A stretch of DNA of 64,000 nucleotides from Pseudisothecium myosuroides (GCA_951799445.1 OX637290.1:1056501-1120500); one strand, 5' to 3'. Positions 23,101-36,356 are shown, numbered from the stretch's first letter. The notes: generated by a model not told the origin, from the letters alone. Translations and numbers: made by a program.

Positions 23101-25235
23101 AATCCATTTACTAATCAGTCAAATTGGACTGAGCAGATCCGTCGACTCTAACACGAAAGAGGCATTTTTATTTTTAATTACATTAAATTAAGCGTAAGTT
23201 AGTGCTTTGCTTTGCTTTCTACGTAAGTTAAATGGAGTCCTCCGTATATAAGACTGATGAGTAGCTTATGTCAGAGAGGGAGGGCAAGGACGAAGGACAA
23301 GCTGGCCTGCTTTTGTTGGTGCCGTAATCAAGTGCACGCTCCGCCTGAGCACCTGCAGACCCAGAAATCCCTGCAGGGATTCTGACATCCAACAGAAGAT
23401 AATGCATTCAGTCCTACAGTACAGACGGTCTGACTGACAGCACGCTCAGGCCTCATGCCTCAATGCCTCATGGAGGAGGGCACCCACTCAAGCCAACCTA
23501 CCTACAGTAGAGTTGCAATTATTCTAAGATATTCCTCCGTTTGATGGAGATGTGATGAGTGACCAGGGCTTTTTTCTACAAATTTCGGAATCAGTTATAG
23601 CCAGATAGGTGGAGTGGATATTTTGGGTTGGAGTTGAAAACTAGATGAAAAGGTAGGTAGTTGGATGAAACATTTGGCAATAAGAAGACAAAATTTTAGT
23701 TGAAACTAGGCATGTCAAAAAATGTATTTAGTCATTATATGGTTATTTTTTGCCACCTAAAAACAATTGAATGTTGTATGCGATGTTTGCAGCTTTGCTT
23801 CAGTTGCATTTTCAGTCCTGTTTAAATTGCAATTATAAACACTTATACAGACTTCAACACTCCCCCAAATAGACCATATTCTTCTCAAAGCTGTTGAATT
23901 AGTACAAGGAGGTCTTGTAGTACTATTCAAGCTTCTGCACTATTCAAGTCAAGCTCTTGCACTGTTTTGAAATTGACTTGAATAGTATAAAGAGTTCCTC
24001 AATTGGACGAGAAGCGAGAGAAAGCCCTCTGGAGTCTTTTCGATGGTCAGTCTTTTTGAGTGGATCAATGAATTATCATAAGAGTCCGTTTCTTCAGGCC
24101 CCCCACTCACTCACACCAAAGTGCACCCCAATTAGGAATTTGGGATCAGAACCGCGTTTGTCATCTTCCTGTATTAGGCATTAAAAATTGGACACTTTGA
24201 ACCCTGTCGTGCCACTTTTTTTCCATTCCCCAAGGTGTCCTACTACTCATTCATCAAAAGAGATCCAACAGTGCTGTTGTACAGTACACTAGTACAGTTC
24301 ACTACTAAACACGACTACTAAAATACTCCGTACTCATTTACTCAAAATATCCCCGCCAGCTGCAGCCCATCAGTCATCATTTTCAGTGAGTTCTTCGATG
24401 AGTTTGATCGAGAGTTTGACCAACTGTTTTGGAAAAACACATTGATAGGCGGATCCTTGACAGTTAAGTTACAACATGGCCATGACCATTGACTGCCGCA
24501 GCTGTGCCAAGTGCCAACTCAACTGAGCTGAACTGCTTTCCACCAAGCAATGGTGAAGCTTATCTTTTTCTTTTTTTCTTTTTTTCAGGAAACAAAAGAA
24601 ACAGGTGAAGCTTATCTTCAGTCAGTCTGTGTGTGTTTCCCAAGTGGCACTCAATCTCTATCGGCCTGCAGCAGTGGGTTCAGTTTCAGCAAGTTCAGAT
24701 AAGTTGTATGGTCACTGTTGTTGACATTGGACGGTGTTGAACGGATGTTGATCCGACCAGCTTGAGCTTGGCTTATCTTTCGGTTTACGAGGTAACGTCT
24801 CTGCTGCGTCCCGTGACTCCCCCAACTGGGTTGAATTTTGACTGAATTTTGGTTTTTGAATTCCAAGTGGAGATTGGGTGGGAAGGTAAGTGCGTATGTA
24901 ATTGTCTGTATGAACATTTGAGCGTGGTTTTGATTATTGGGGGTGTCAAAGTTGGAATTTGAAGAAGAAGATTAAATTTTGAGCTAAGGCACGTGGCTCA
25001 TTGAGTGAGGGAAAACTTGGAAATTAACTTGCATGGCATAAAGTAATTTTTCTCAATTCTTATGAATTGGATGGTGACTTATATGTGGATCATCCGGATT
25101 CCTATAACCTAATAGGACATTTGCCAACTTGTTCTACCAACTCATTTAGCCTATACCTTGTCACATGCACTCAAAGGTAAATCCGATAATAGTCTAATTT
25201 AGGTGTGATTCTACTACCTTGCTTGATGATAACAA
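23101..25235. other. Spacer of mixed composition
   Basis: Balanced composition until about 24900, then AT-rich. It contains a 16-bp perfect palindrome AATCCCTGCAGGGATT at 23366-23381 and a direct repeat GGTGAAGCTTATCTT at about 24551 and 24605 around a polypyrimidine tract. No gene is supported. Confidence 0.45.
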
Positions 25236-25472
25236 TGATAGCATGTGAGCATGGAAATGCAAGCATATGAGCCTTGAGTGTATGTATAAGAAAAAATTAT
25301 ACAACCATTGAAGGTACTTATAACATACAGTAAACACCTATAATATAGGTATCTATAACATATGTAGCTTGTAATTATGGGAAGGTTCTTATAATATAGA
25401 TACCTACAATATAGGTGTATATTAGTCTTCTAGGCTCATGTGTTCATGATCCTAGGCTTACATAATAGCATC
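25236..25472. mobile_element. Probable foldback element rich in TATAATATAGGTA motifs
   Basis: The ends contain GATAGCATGTGAGCAT and the reverse of TTACATAATAGCATC. The interior has repeated, partly palindromic ATAATATAGGTA-type motifs. A relative is at 36803-37016. Exact ends are uncertain. Confidence 0.5.
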
Positions 25473-26054
25473 CCTCACTTTGATGCCTTCACCGTGTGAG
25501 AAAAAGGAAGAGAAAAGAAAGGAAAACTCAATGAGAGACTAACAAATTTAAGAGATTTTTATAAAATCCTCAAAATTTAGTATGTCCCCTACCATTATAA
25601 AGCATAGCTAAGGACTTCACTATTTATGGTGGCATGTCTAGTGTGGGCCTCAAAAGTAGGCAAACTTTTCTGAAAACCTAGAAGTTGAATTTCTACTCCA
25701 TTGTTCAACTTTGATGTCCCCTATTGTTAAATGTTACAACTTGTTGAGAGTCAAAAGCAAATTCCATGGTCATTTAGCTAGACAATATGCATTTTTTGCA
25801 CACTAGATAGATTTTCAAAGTGTTGTAAACAGGTGTACCCAAATTGACTCTAGTCTCTCATTGCTTATCATGCCAACATACTAATTGTGGAAGAGAAGTT
25901 GTAATACTTGGAGGAGTTGTCAATCCCAACAAATTTTGCTTATTTCCTAATGCAAATAGAACATATAGATAGGTCCAAGGATGATTGTCTTCTTTCCATC
26001 CAAAATTTGTAGATCTCTAAATTCGATACACATGTGGTGATGCTCTAAAATAGA
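25473..26054. other. Spacer with no gene seen
   Basis: AT-rich sequence with no supported gene or repeat boundary. Confidence 0.45.
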
Positions 26055-26405
26055 TACTAAGGTGGAACAACCCAATGCCGTCAATCACCCAATTCTGCCA
26101 TCTACTAAATCTTCTCACTTGCATTAGTCACCTACATATTACCGGCACACTCTTAGCAACCCTTTAGCATCATGACAAAGCACTTGGGGAGGAGACACGT
26201 CAATGTGTGGTTTAGCATGGGTCTCCAATTTTTTTCCAACAAATTTTGAAAAATCACAAAAAATTCATTTCTTGTCCGAATGTCTTCATTCTACTTGCCA
26301 ATCACTTCTCTCAAACTTTTCATTCAAAATAGGTGAGTTGACAAATAGCTTTTCCAAGGTCCCTAGATAGCAAATCTGAGTGCTAATAGGCTGATCTACT
26401 TTAGA
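26055..26405 (+). repeat. Dispersed repeat E, copy 1
   Basis: A series of blocks including ACAACCCAATGC, AATTCATTTCTTGTC and CCTAGATAGCAAATCTG recurs in the same order at about 50195-50515 on the + strand. No termini or protein remnants are visible, so the class is unknown. Confidence 0.65.
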
Positions 26406-26689
26406 GAATGCCGTGTTATATCCTCTACACTAAATAGTGAGTGAAATTGGTTTGCCTTAACAATTAGGTTGCCATTGTCAAAGAAGTCACCTCATGACTC
26501 ACTACTTGTCCAGATGGAGGCACATGCCATCCTCTAAACCCGAACCATGAACCAGTGCACCAATCCATGCAACATACATTGTTCCTACATTACTACAACC
26601 TTTTACAGTAACTGAACATAGTTATGTAGTATAGAATGTCGAGAAATTAGTGTGGGGCAACCTAATTTCACTATTTAGTATAGTAAGGC

Positions 26690-27620
26690 CTAATCCCTAA
26701 AGTCCCAAGGCCATTTTTCCATAAAAATAACACTCAAAACTGCCATTTCTATAGCAAAAAGCCAAAAAAAATTTAAATGTGTTTTTTCATATTTAACCGC
26801 AGGATCTTGTGCTAGACTAGTAGAAGAATGTGTAGAAGAAATTTCAGAAACTTTGACTGTGTAGATTGCAAGATATTTGCATTTAAAGTAAAAGAATCAA
26901 GTTTTTTTGTACCTTGCTCAACTACTTTTTTTGGCTTTGAACCTTCTTTAACTTAAAATTTTTGCTCTAATGACTTTGAATTTCTAATTTTATATGATGA
27001 AGAATTGAGTTGAGAATCTAGGAAAAAAAATTCAAAAAACACACACTTAGTTTTCACTCATTAAAAAATTGTTAAGTAGAAGTAGGTTCAAGATTGAAGG
27101 AAAAAATAAATCATTAATAGCTCTAAGATAGAGTTGAAATATACTAATCTCAACGGTGAGATTGTTCTAGCAAGAGATCTTAACCTTGTGAAACTTTTTT
27201 TTTTTTTAAATTGTCAAAATTGAGTTTAGAAATGAATCCTACAAGTTATTTTTTCAAGAAGATGCTCTAATTGCCCGAAAAATAAGATTGTCCATAACTT
27301 TTGCATAACAAATCCAAATGGAAAGAATCAAAGCTTCCCATGGACATAAAAATCAAATCTATATGAAACAAATTTTTAAAATTTTTAATTTGAAAGTTTT
27401 TGTGAGGGTTTTTTTCTGCTCGCCGAACTAAAATTTGGGTTTTTTGTGCCATAACTTTTGCTCCCGGGCACCGATTGAAATAAAAATTACATTTTCGGAA
27501 AGCTAATGTGATTCTCTATTTGCTCTAAAGAATTAGAAAATTACAACAAATATTGAGACCGTAGGAGCCTGCCCAAAATCCATTTGTCCCCTAAGGGGAC
27601 AATGGGACTTTAGGGGCCAA
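26690..27620 (+). mobile_element. TTAA-type MITE, body A
   Basis: The terminal repeat CCCTAAAGTCCCA is exact on both ends, while the flanking tetranucleotides have mutated to CTAA and CCAA. The body carries the signature ACTCAAAACTGCCATTTCTA. A subterminal palindrome TTGTCCCCTAAGGGGACAA lies about 20 bp from the right end. Confidence 0.75.
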
Positions 27621-28639
27621 ATCAAATTGGCACAAATTTCAACCTCAAATTTCACCTCCAATTTCAGCTCCAATTTCAGTTCAAATTTCAGTTCACATTT
27701 CCACAATTATGCCACTGCTGACTCTAAAAGTTCCCTTTCCAATATTATTCCAGCACTAGAAATGAATGATGCACTAGCCAGGGCTTTGATATGACTTGCT
27801 GACTTCATTTCAACATACATTTCGCCCTGATTGCTTTTTGGTACCGCGGGTGGGATCTCGGGCACCCTTTCCAGCCCGATCATGAACCGTGAGTCCGTCT
27901 TTGACTAGTCAACGGAATCCATCCATCCATCACCGGACATCAATAAGCTCACTCTGCGCTGCCTGGTCACGGACTCACTCACGGTGGTCTGGTCTGGTCT
28001 GGTCCAAGAAGGTGAGTGATAGTACTGTACGTAAGTTATCAGAAATTCTTTTTCTTCGCACTTGAAACGCACTTGCAAGGCCCTTTGAAATCAAAAGCTA
28101 CTGAAAGATCGAAGTCATTGAATGATCAATTGGCCTCCAACTGAAAGCAGTTGAACGCGCGCAGTCAAGTTGCCATTGCAATTCTCAAGAGGAGTACGAA
28201 ACCTGGTTTGGACACTTGGCACATTTGCGCAGGCGTGAGAAGTACTATCGTACTTGTAGGAAAAAAGGTTTGGTGGGAAATAATTCTAAAGATATAGATG
28301 CCAAACTTCGGTGTACGAGGAAAAACGAATCTTGTTGTATAACAATTGTGTTTTTAGTATACTATAGTATGATCTGTCTTTTTAGGGGAAAAATTATTTG
28401 GCAAAGATATGTTGATCTTGTCCTTCGGTTCCGATAGTGGAAACATTGTCTTGTCCTTTTAATTCCGATAGTGGAAACGTTGTCTGTGTAAGTAAGGGAA
28501 TTGGCCAACAAGAAGATGTACATGATTGGACTGATTTGTCCTATTGGTGAGTATATAAGACTAGTTTACTAAAATTGCACTATTTTGAATTAAAACAAGG
28601 CGAAGTATTATTGTACTGAAATTTTTGTAGTGACATTAA
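27621..28639. other. Spacer with no gene seen
   Basis: Begins with several CAATTTCA-type near repeats (27630-27700), then mixed composition. A 73-codon frame at 28216-28437 has no recognised domain. Confidence 0.45.
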
Positions 28640-28800
28640 CCATGGAAGGATGTTGGGGACCTAAAAGGCTTGATGGATGACTTCATTGTTAACTATAGAA
28701 AAAAAAATAAAGCACCCTATTGGTCCAATAATTAGAATATTTTGGTGACTACCTTGGTCATGGGGGGCTAGTGACATTAGTTTTTCAACCTCATTGGTAG
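28640..28800 (+). repeat. Relative of the minisatellite flank at 57850-58080
   Basis: Shares GGACCTAAAAGGCTTGATGG, ACTTCATTGTT and a diverged GTGACTACCTTGGTCATGG block with the unit and right flank of the minisatellite at 57782-57955. Here only one unit is present, which suggests the ancestral, unexpanded form. Confidence 0.55.
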
Positions 28801-28815
28801 AACAAAATAACATAG

Positions 28816-29593
28816 TTAACCCCTAAGTGTCCAAGCCTTCCCAAGTGTATTTGTCATATGAAAAAAAAGAAGCATGGGCTTATAGTTATCTCCAACGAAG
28901 CAAATTGTTGTTTTTTCAGTGTCTAATTGTATAGATGTTTGAAGAACTTGCTTATAATTTGTATGCATACCAATTGTGAGTATGAAATTGTATAAGAGTT
29001 GTAAGATCATAACAAGAGAGATGTACGTATCCTATTTTGCGTATGCTGCCCCTCCCTACAATGTCTGAGAAATTTGCATATAAGAGTTTTTTAGGATTAG
29101 AGGTGACATGAACAACTAGAAATTGTGTTAAGCACACTAAAATTTACTTTCAAAAAACTTAAGCTCAAATGAAGAGCTATCAAACTCATTACACAATCCA
29201 CCATACAATTGTTGAAATGCAATTTTTTTTTTGCTTTTCCACTTGATAAGTGGAAATAGCAAATAATTCCAAATCAATACTTGTATGTTTAAATTTTCAA
29301 TAGGAAAAATTGCAAAAGCACTTTATACCTTCTATAAGAACAATTTTAAAGCAAATGAATAAGTACAATTGAATAGATCACAAAATCAAGTAAAATTGCC
29401 AAGCTTTATTCTTCCACTAATGGTACATATATGCTTTTGAATACCTCTCAAAATCAAATATTTACCTTTTTTGGTTAAAAATAATAGAAGTCCCAATAGC
29501 TAACCTTCAATATTGCCTATAAAATTTTCTTGAATGGCCTGCACACAAACAAGCTAAAAATTTGGATTGACCGTATATGTAATTAGGGGTTAA
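28816..29593. mobile_element. TTAA-flanked MITE, distinct body
   Basis: The left end is TTAACCCCTAAGTG and the right end TTAGGGGTTAA, with intact TTAA on both sides and 778 bp in total. The body is unlike body A. The two small reverse frames inside are not conserved genes. Confidence 0.7.
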
Positions 29594-32500
29594 CCTAGTT
29601 GGAGGTCTTTTGAGGGTCATTTCATTGGCTATATAGACCATGATTCTACTCATACAGTGACTCAATGTTTTGAATTATTGTATAGAACCTAATCATCATG
29701 TGAAGCTTTGTTTCATGTCATTTCCACAAGCATTTCAAAAAAATTTGGGGTCTTTTCATTCTTACTATTTAAAATCTTAATAGTATTCACTATAAAAACT
29801 AAAAAATTTACATTGTAGAAGATTAGGGATTTAATTTCATTTAAACTTTGCAATAATTATTCTTTACACTATACCTCCTGTCGTTTTGAAAACAACGTAA
29901 CAACATCTAATTATGACTTGGTTACAAAGTTGACCCAAAATATTCTTGCATACTTATACACTCTTTTAACGTGAGAGCATGGACGTACTAATTTTTACTA
30001 CATCTAAAATCAATACTTTGAAATTATATATTTTATCCATATAAAATCCAAAAGGTATATGCTAAGAGAATTCATGATTTTCTTTCATTTGCAATAAGAT
30101 TTTACAAAAATTAGGATAATTTAATAATAGAAATATGATTATAAGGTTGTTTGAACAATTTTAGATGTTGTTACCTTCCATTGATCATAAATTTAATATA
30201 TACACATCTTCACTAGCTAGCACATACTTTTAAAAAAGGAAATTATAGTAGTTGCACACAAGGATACATCAATTTCCAAAAGTGCACCTAAAATAAATAA
30301 AATGTTTTTTTAACTAGTTTTGTGCCACAATATTCATTGCACTAAAATATGTTGTTTGGATTTCCTAGGAATTTTATCATAATTAATTTATGACCTTCAA
30401 CAAAATTTCAAGACCATTTCCACCCTCGGACTTTGTGTAGGATGTACTATGTTTTCTTTTAGTGAAAAATTCTTGTTTTTAACATGTAAAATTTAATCTA
30501 TGTTTTTTGAATGTGAAACCTAAATTTAGAATCTAAAAATGATTATTTAAATAGTGTGGAGTTGAAACTAAAAAAGAAATCGTTCTCAAAGACCTATGTA
30601 AAAAATTTAGAAGGAATCCTAATTATTATCCATGAGGCTTCTAAATTTATCTTTCATAATGCACCATAATAAAGCATTTTTTTGGTATTATGTAATATCT
30701 TAAATTTATGGAGATTTTCTCATAGATTTCATTGATGTCTTCATGTAATTTTGATAGACTCGATTTGCACAAAAAAACTATTTGTTTAAAATTCAATTTG
30801 CATTTATTAGTGGAATTTCAAAGCTGCAAAACTATTAGAAAGTAGCATATTCTGACAAAAAAATTACAGTAAGTTAACTTGAAATTACCCTTTAGTTTGT
30901 GCTTCCAAATGGTGAGCACATTGTGGAATGAATTCACCAATTAGCATCCAAGTTATTTTCTTACTTTTCTTGAAATTATTGAATAATTCCTGGAAATTGG
31001 GAGTGTTTTCTGAAGCTTGATGTTGAAGATCTATTACCATGTTTTTAAATATAATATGGCAAAGAAATTCTATTTATACTATAATGTTCCATACTGCAAT
31101 TTACTTCTATATCTAAAATTTTCAGATTTTAAAAGCATATTTTGGTATATATTGGATATGAACTTTCTACACTTTTTTTTCAAAAATTCATGAAAATTTG
31201 AATTTTCTATAAAAAAAATTAAAAGTTAATGATATATATTAGAGATGTGATTTCAGCTCTAAAAAATAAAAATAAAAATCTCACTTATAAATAGTTGCAA
31301 TATGGAGAATACAGAATAGAAGATTTTGAGCTTTTGACTATATGGTCATGGGCTCCATTTAACGATTTCAACTTGTAAAGGTAGAATCAATCTTCACTCT
31401 AATCAATGCTGGTGATTTTAATGCTTGCATTATATTTTGTATTTTTACACATCTTTTTATAAAGTAATTATTTATCTCAATTTCATCAAGTAAGTTATAA
31501 TGGTTATTTGTTAAAAATTTATGAATTGATTTGGATGAAAGAGAAGGTATTTGCATAAAATACTAGCATGAAGCACTCTCTTCATCACCCACAAGGATGT
31601 TCAATTTCTAAAGGGCTAACTTATGTAATTTTCATTGTTTTGACATATAAGCCCGTGTGTAGTTATTGATATTATATAGGCCAGACTTGTCTACAAGTGG
31701 ACTAGGGTTTGCAAGAGTTGTGATTGAATATGGGATTTGGCAAGCCTATACAACTCCAATGCATCGGTCTATGTGTGCTATGTACACTTGCATTGAGCGC
31801 ACTTACAACTACAACTCCCGTATAACATGAATCAACATGTTGAAAGTAAAAACAATATGTTGACCTCTGAAGGGACTTCAATATATATAGCTTTTAGCTA
31901 TAGAAGGCATGTTTTTAGATACAAAGTTGTATTTGAATAGAATAAGAAGTTTGAAATGGCTGAATTTTTGTGTGAACTTAAAAAATGTGGGCGTTTCTAT
32001 TGTATAGATCACAAGAATTTTTGCAATTGTTAAAAGCATTATCCAAAAAATATTGTACGCTTAAAATAAGGAGAAATACTGTAATTTCTTTTGTAAGTGA
32101 CTTCATTAAGAGTGTAGGAAGCCCCAAATCCAATGCCAATTTTGTGTATGCATTGACATGCAAGTCAAGAATGTTGTTGCAATTACAATATTGTACCACC
32201 CACTATAAAAAATTCCTGGAAAATATTTACACAACAAGAAGTTTAGAAAACAAAATAAATTTTATACATATTGGTAGAAAAGGTTGTGCATATTGAAGTG
32301 TAATGATCACATTTGAAAACAACAACCTTCATTACTTGTGACGTACTATCTACTCTTGAGGTATGCCATTCATTCCCCTTGAAGTGACACTTATTCTCCT
32401 TGAAAGTACAAAGACCAAACTTTGGACATAGGTACAATGAACAAATTAAACAATTGCATTGGTTTGCACCGTAGTTTGTCCAAAATTTCAATTGCATTGA

Positions 32501-33466
32501 TTTGTACTATAGTATACTCCAGTTTTCCATAATATGAATGTGTAGCAATATAATGCGTTATAAAACATGCAAGAATCTTTTTTTATTATGTCAACTTTCC
32601 ATGAAGGCCTTCTAGAATTGACAATAAGTAAAGTAAACTAGCCCACTACTATTCAATGCTTAATTCCGTCACCCTATGTTTGGCCCCAATTTTGTCTATT
32701 CAAACATCCAAATCTATCTAGAAAATATCCAAATCCATTCAAGATTATGACAAAATCAGTGCATTAATGCCAAAATGAGGTAATGTATTAATGCTTGATT
32801 GGTGAGTACTTAAGTGCCATTAGATATAAGGAAAGGCAATTATGGATTGTTAATGGGACGTTTATGATTCCACTCAATGGGCAGTTTTGTAATTCAGGGT
32901 AGACCACTTCAAAAATTCACAAAAATTACAATTTTAATCGGAAAATTATAATTCCACTTGAATTTGATTTGTGAAAACAAATGCACACTTCTGAAAAATA
33001 TGTACGTACCCTTCTTAGAATTGGCCCCAAAATATACAAATTTTCAAATCAAGGTGGTAATAGGCTTCTCTACCTTAGAGAAGAAACTTCATTGACTAAA
33101 TTGTTGAAATTTTGTCAAATTCTATCGGGTGTTTGCTAAATGAAGCGGCCTAGAATAAACCTACCATTTACCGCATAGATCCAATAATTGGACAACAACT
33201 TTTGCCATTTATCAAACAATAACCGCACGATTCAACTACTAATTCAATTGAGATGGGAACAAAATTTTGTATCACCATCCAATGACTGCACATTGTGCAA
33301 TGAAGGGTTGCAAGGGATTTTTAACTAGATTTCAGCTTTGGAGCTTTTAAATTGCAAGAAAATTTGTAGGAAGAAATCTTTTTTGCATTCTGATTTTTGA
33401 AGGTGAATCTTAACATGACATTTAATAATCACGCCAAATTTCAAAACATGCAAGTCTCTATATTTA
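29594..33466. other. Long AT-rich spacer without recognisable content
   Basis: Nearly 4 kb of very AT-rich sequence. Frames of up to 103 codons are low-complexity and overlap on both strands. I recognise no repeat termini, RNA gene or protein domain. It may consist of elements too old to delimit by eye. Confidence 0.5.
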
Positions 33467-33693
33467 AGGTAGGAGCACCCTAAACCAAACCTATTCCCTA
33501 TGGTGTCACTTTCTAGGTAAGATTATGATTCTAGAACTTAAATCTAGGTAGGCTGTAGATAGCTTATGATTTTGGTCAACAAACAATAAGCTATCTATGG
33601 TCTACCTAGATTTAAGTTCTAAAAAGACTACCATGTCTAGAAAGTGACGCAATTGGGTACACTGTTGGTTTTGGGTTTTGGACGCTTCTACCT
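33467..33693. mobile_element. TA-flanked foldback element, almost fully palindromic
   Basis: The 227-bp element begins AGGTAGGAGCACCC and ends GGACGCTTCTACCT, with TA on both sides. The two halves are imperfect complements for nearly the whole length; the best stretch, AACTTAAATCTAGGTAG, pairs near the centre with its complement at about 33598-33620. A transcript would form a hairpin of roughly 100 bp. Confidence 0.8.
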
Positions 33694-33963
33694 TATGTAG
33701 AAAACGATTTGAATTTTGTCTGTGCGGCGATTGACAAGTTTACTCTAGTACATTTTTGAAACACGAATGATGCAATACATTCAAACTTGTTCATGAGCTT
33801 GTACTGGGACAACCATTTGAGGATGCTCTATCTGGCAGGTTTCGAAGGATGGAATAGCTCAGAAAGACAAGATGGCATGATCTCCAACATGTGTAATAAG
33901 ATTGGAATGGCGGACATTTGGAGAAAAGTAAGGATGAAATGAATGAATGAGTTAAAAACTTCC

Positions 33964-34945
33964 TTCAATCCCTCATCGCCTGAGGGGACCAAAAGTGTCC
34001 TCACATAGTTTCAAGTCCAATTCAAAGTGCTGTAACTTTTGCATCTAATGTCCAAATTCAATAAAACTTGTTGGAAAATTTGCGCTCTCTTTCTTAGTTT
34101 ATGTGGTAAAATTTTCAGATCAGTCCAAGATTTATTGATTTCTTGGAAGCCAATTGAAGTTCACAGGTTCAATTTGAGGTCACCAAATTGCATTTGAAGG
34201 CTGCAACTTTGGGGGCTTGTATCTCCTTCATTCAATTTTTGTTTTCAATAAAATTTGTTGGATTATGTTCCCCTTGAAGTCTAGTTATTGTGATAGAATT
34301 TTCATGTCAATCCAAGTTGTTTTGAATGTTTGGGAGCAATTTGAAGTTCAAAACCCTGACATTTTTGGATTACAGTGAACTTTCGCGGCTTGTTTCTTCT
34401 TCATATAGTGTCCGATTTCAATATAAAAAGATTGGAAAAGTTGCACATACTGGTCTAGTTTGTGTGGCTAAAATTTCATATCAATCTAAGAAGTAATGAG
34501 TGACTGAGAAGCATTCTAGTAGGAAGAGGTCCAACCTTAGATGTTTTTTTTGCAACTTTTCTTGCTATTTTTTTGACATTTGGAAGTCATTTTACAGACA
34601 CAATGAGTCAATTCAATGATATTTTTTTTCCACCAATGTGTTTGTATGCTGATTTAAAATCACTTTATGGTTTAAATTTTTTTCATTTGAGTAGATTTAG
34701 AAATCGAATTTCACCTCCAAATGTATTTCTAGCAAAATTTCAGCATCCTTTCTCTTCACTAAAACATTATAATCTTGCAGTCTACGTGGCCAAATGACTC
34801 CAAATTTGATCCATGTCACTTATAACACATATACTACAAGATTGTACGGTTGAGATCTCTATAACTTAGTGACATTTAGATTTATAACACTTCAAAAGCA
34901 ATGATGTGTTTGAAGTCAAACAGGCCTTAGGCGATGAGGGGTTAA
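33964..34945. mobile_element. TTAA-flanked MITE with CCCTCATCGCCT ends
   Basis: The inverted ends are CCCTCATCGCCTGAGG (left) and CCTTAGGCGATGAGGGG (right). The right TTAA is intact, and the left has become TTCAA. The body differs from body A; it contains three diverged tandem-like blocks with GTGGTAAAATTTCA-type sequence. Its right TTAA is also the left TTAA of the next element. Confidence 0.75.
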
Positions 34946-35841
34946 CCCCTAAAAGACCAAAGTCCCCTCTGGAGACACGTGGGATTTTTGACAAGCTTGT
35001 GTGACCTCAAATTTTGACCTGATTTTTTGAATTTTTTTTAAAGATAGGAAATCACATTAGCTTTCTAAAAATATAATTTTTTTTTCAATCAATTCCCACT
35101 AGCAAAAGTTATGCCATCCGAAGTCTTAAAAGTAGTTCGCCGGGTAGAACAAAAAAAACACAAAAAAATGAATTTTCTAATTTTCTAATTTTTTTTTAAA
35201 GATAATTTTTTAGTCTACATTTGAAGCTTTGATTCATTTTATTTGGACTAATAATGAGAAAGTTATGGACAATCTCGTTTTTCGGAAAATCCAGTACGCC
35301 TCTTAAGAAAAAAACCCTTATAGAACTCATTTTTGAATGCATTTTTTTTTCCATAGGGTTAAGTTTGTTTGCAAGAAGAGTCTTACCGTTGGAATTATGA
35401 TGTTTCAATTCCATCTTAGAGCTATTAACAATTTAGTGGTTTGTTCAATCTCCGACCTACTTCTACTTAACAATTTTTTTATATGTGAAAATCAAGTTTT
35501 GATATTCAGAAAAAAAATTCCCACACTCTCAACTCAAATGTTCAACCAAAAGAATTTAAAATTTATGGTCTGTAGCGCAAAAAAAATCCACAAATGGAAG
35601 TCAAAGTCATTTGAAATTGTAGGCCAACATTCAAAAAAAATTATTTTTCCAACTTCAAATACTAATATCTTCCAATCCGTACGATCAAACTTCATGAAAT
35701 TTTTGCCACATGATTTGAGACAAGTGAAGTACAAGATCCTATGAATAGATTCTAAAAACAAAATGGTTTCTTGGATAATTGCAGCATGGCAGTTTTGAGT
35801 GGTTTTGGAACCAGAAAATGCCTTGGTATTTTAGGGGTTAA
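34942..35841 (-). mobile_element. TTAA-flanked MITE, body A, reverse copy
   Basis: Ends TTAACCCCTAAAAGACCAAAG and, reversed, TTAACCCCTAAAATACCAAGG are nearly identical and both TTAA sites are intact. The 900-bp body A is in reverse. The 135-codon frame at 35337-35744 lies inside the element and is a chance frame. The left TTAA is shared with the preceding element. Confidence 0.85.
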
Positions 35842-35962
35842 AGTATGCTATGTTTTGTTACTTGAAGTGAATGGCACTTGTACATTTTATACACCTTGTA
35901 GCAAGTTTTCCAAATGTCTTCAATCGTGATAATTTTCAACGGTCTGTCTCATCGGCCATGTA

Positions 35963-36168
35963 CAATAGAACCTCTCTTAGTGTATAGTGTTGGGACTATG
36001 CACTAAGAGAGGTTTATGCATTTGGAGAGGTTCAATATTGTTCACTATCTAACGTGGCTTCTAACTACAGGGCCTCCAAGCACTGTTGAGCAATGAAGGC
36101 TTCAAAGTACAATCTCTCTTAGTGCATATTATGCACTAACAAAGTATGCACTAAGAGAGGTTCTATTG
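35963..36168. mobile_element. TA-flanked pogo-like MITE
   Basis: The 206-bp element has TA on both sides and inverted ends CAATAGAACCTCTCTTAGTG, matching for about 24 bp with one difference. The AACCTCT core resembles pogo/Tigger and Emigrant termini. An internal copy of the CTCTCTTAGTGCATA block lies near 36110, giving a nested hairpin. Confidence 0.8.
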
Positions 36169-36356
36169 TATGCTATTCTTGAAAATTATTCTCAAGTTGT
36201 GGAATGATTTCTTGAGGTTCAAAGTGTGATGTTTTTATTCATTTAAACCCTAAAGGACACTAAGATGATGTGAAGCTTTTTGAAGGCTTAGTTAGATTTA
36301 TAAAATATCATTTTTGAATGGATGATCATTTTTACTAAAGATTTGCATATGTATTA

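Noticed and set aside
35337..35744. A 135-codon + strand frame
   Set aside because: It lies fully inside a TTAA-type MITE, and the frame is not open in the other copies of the same body.
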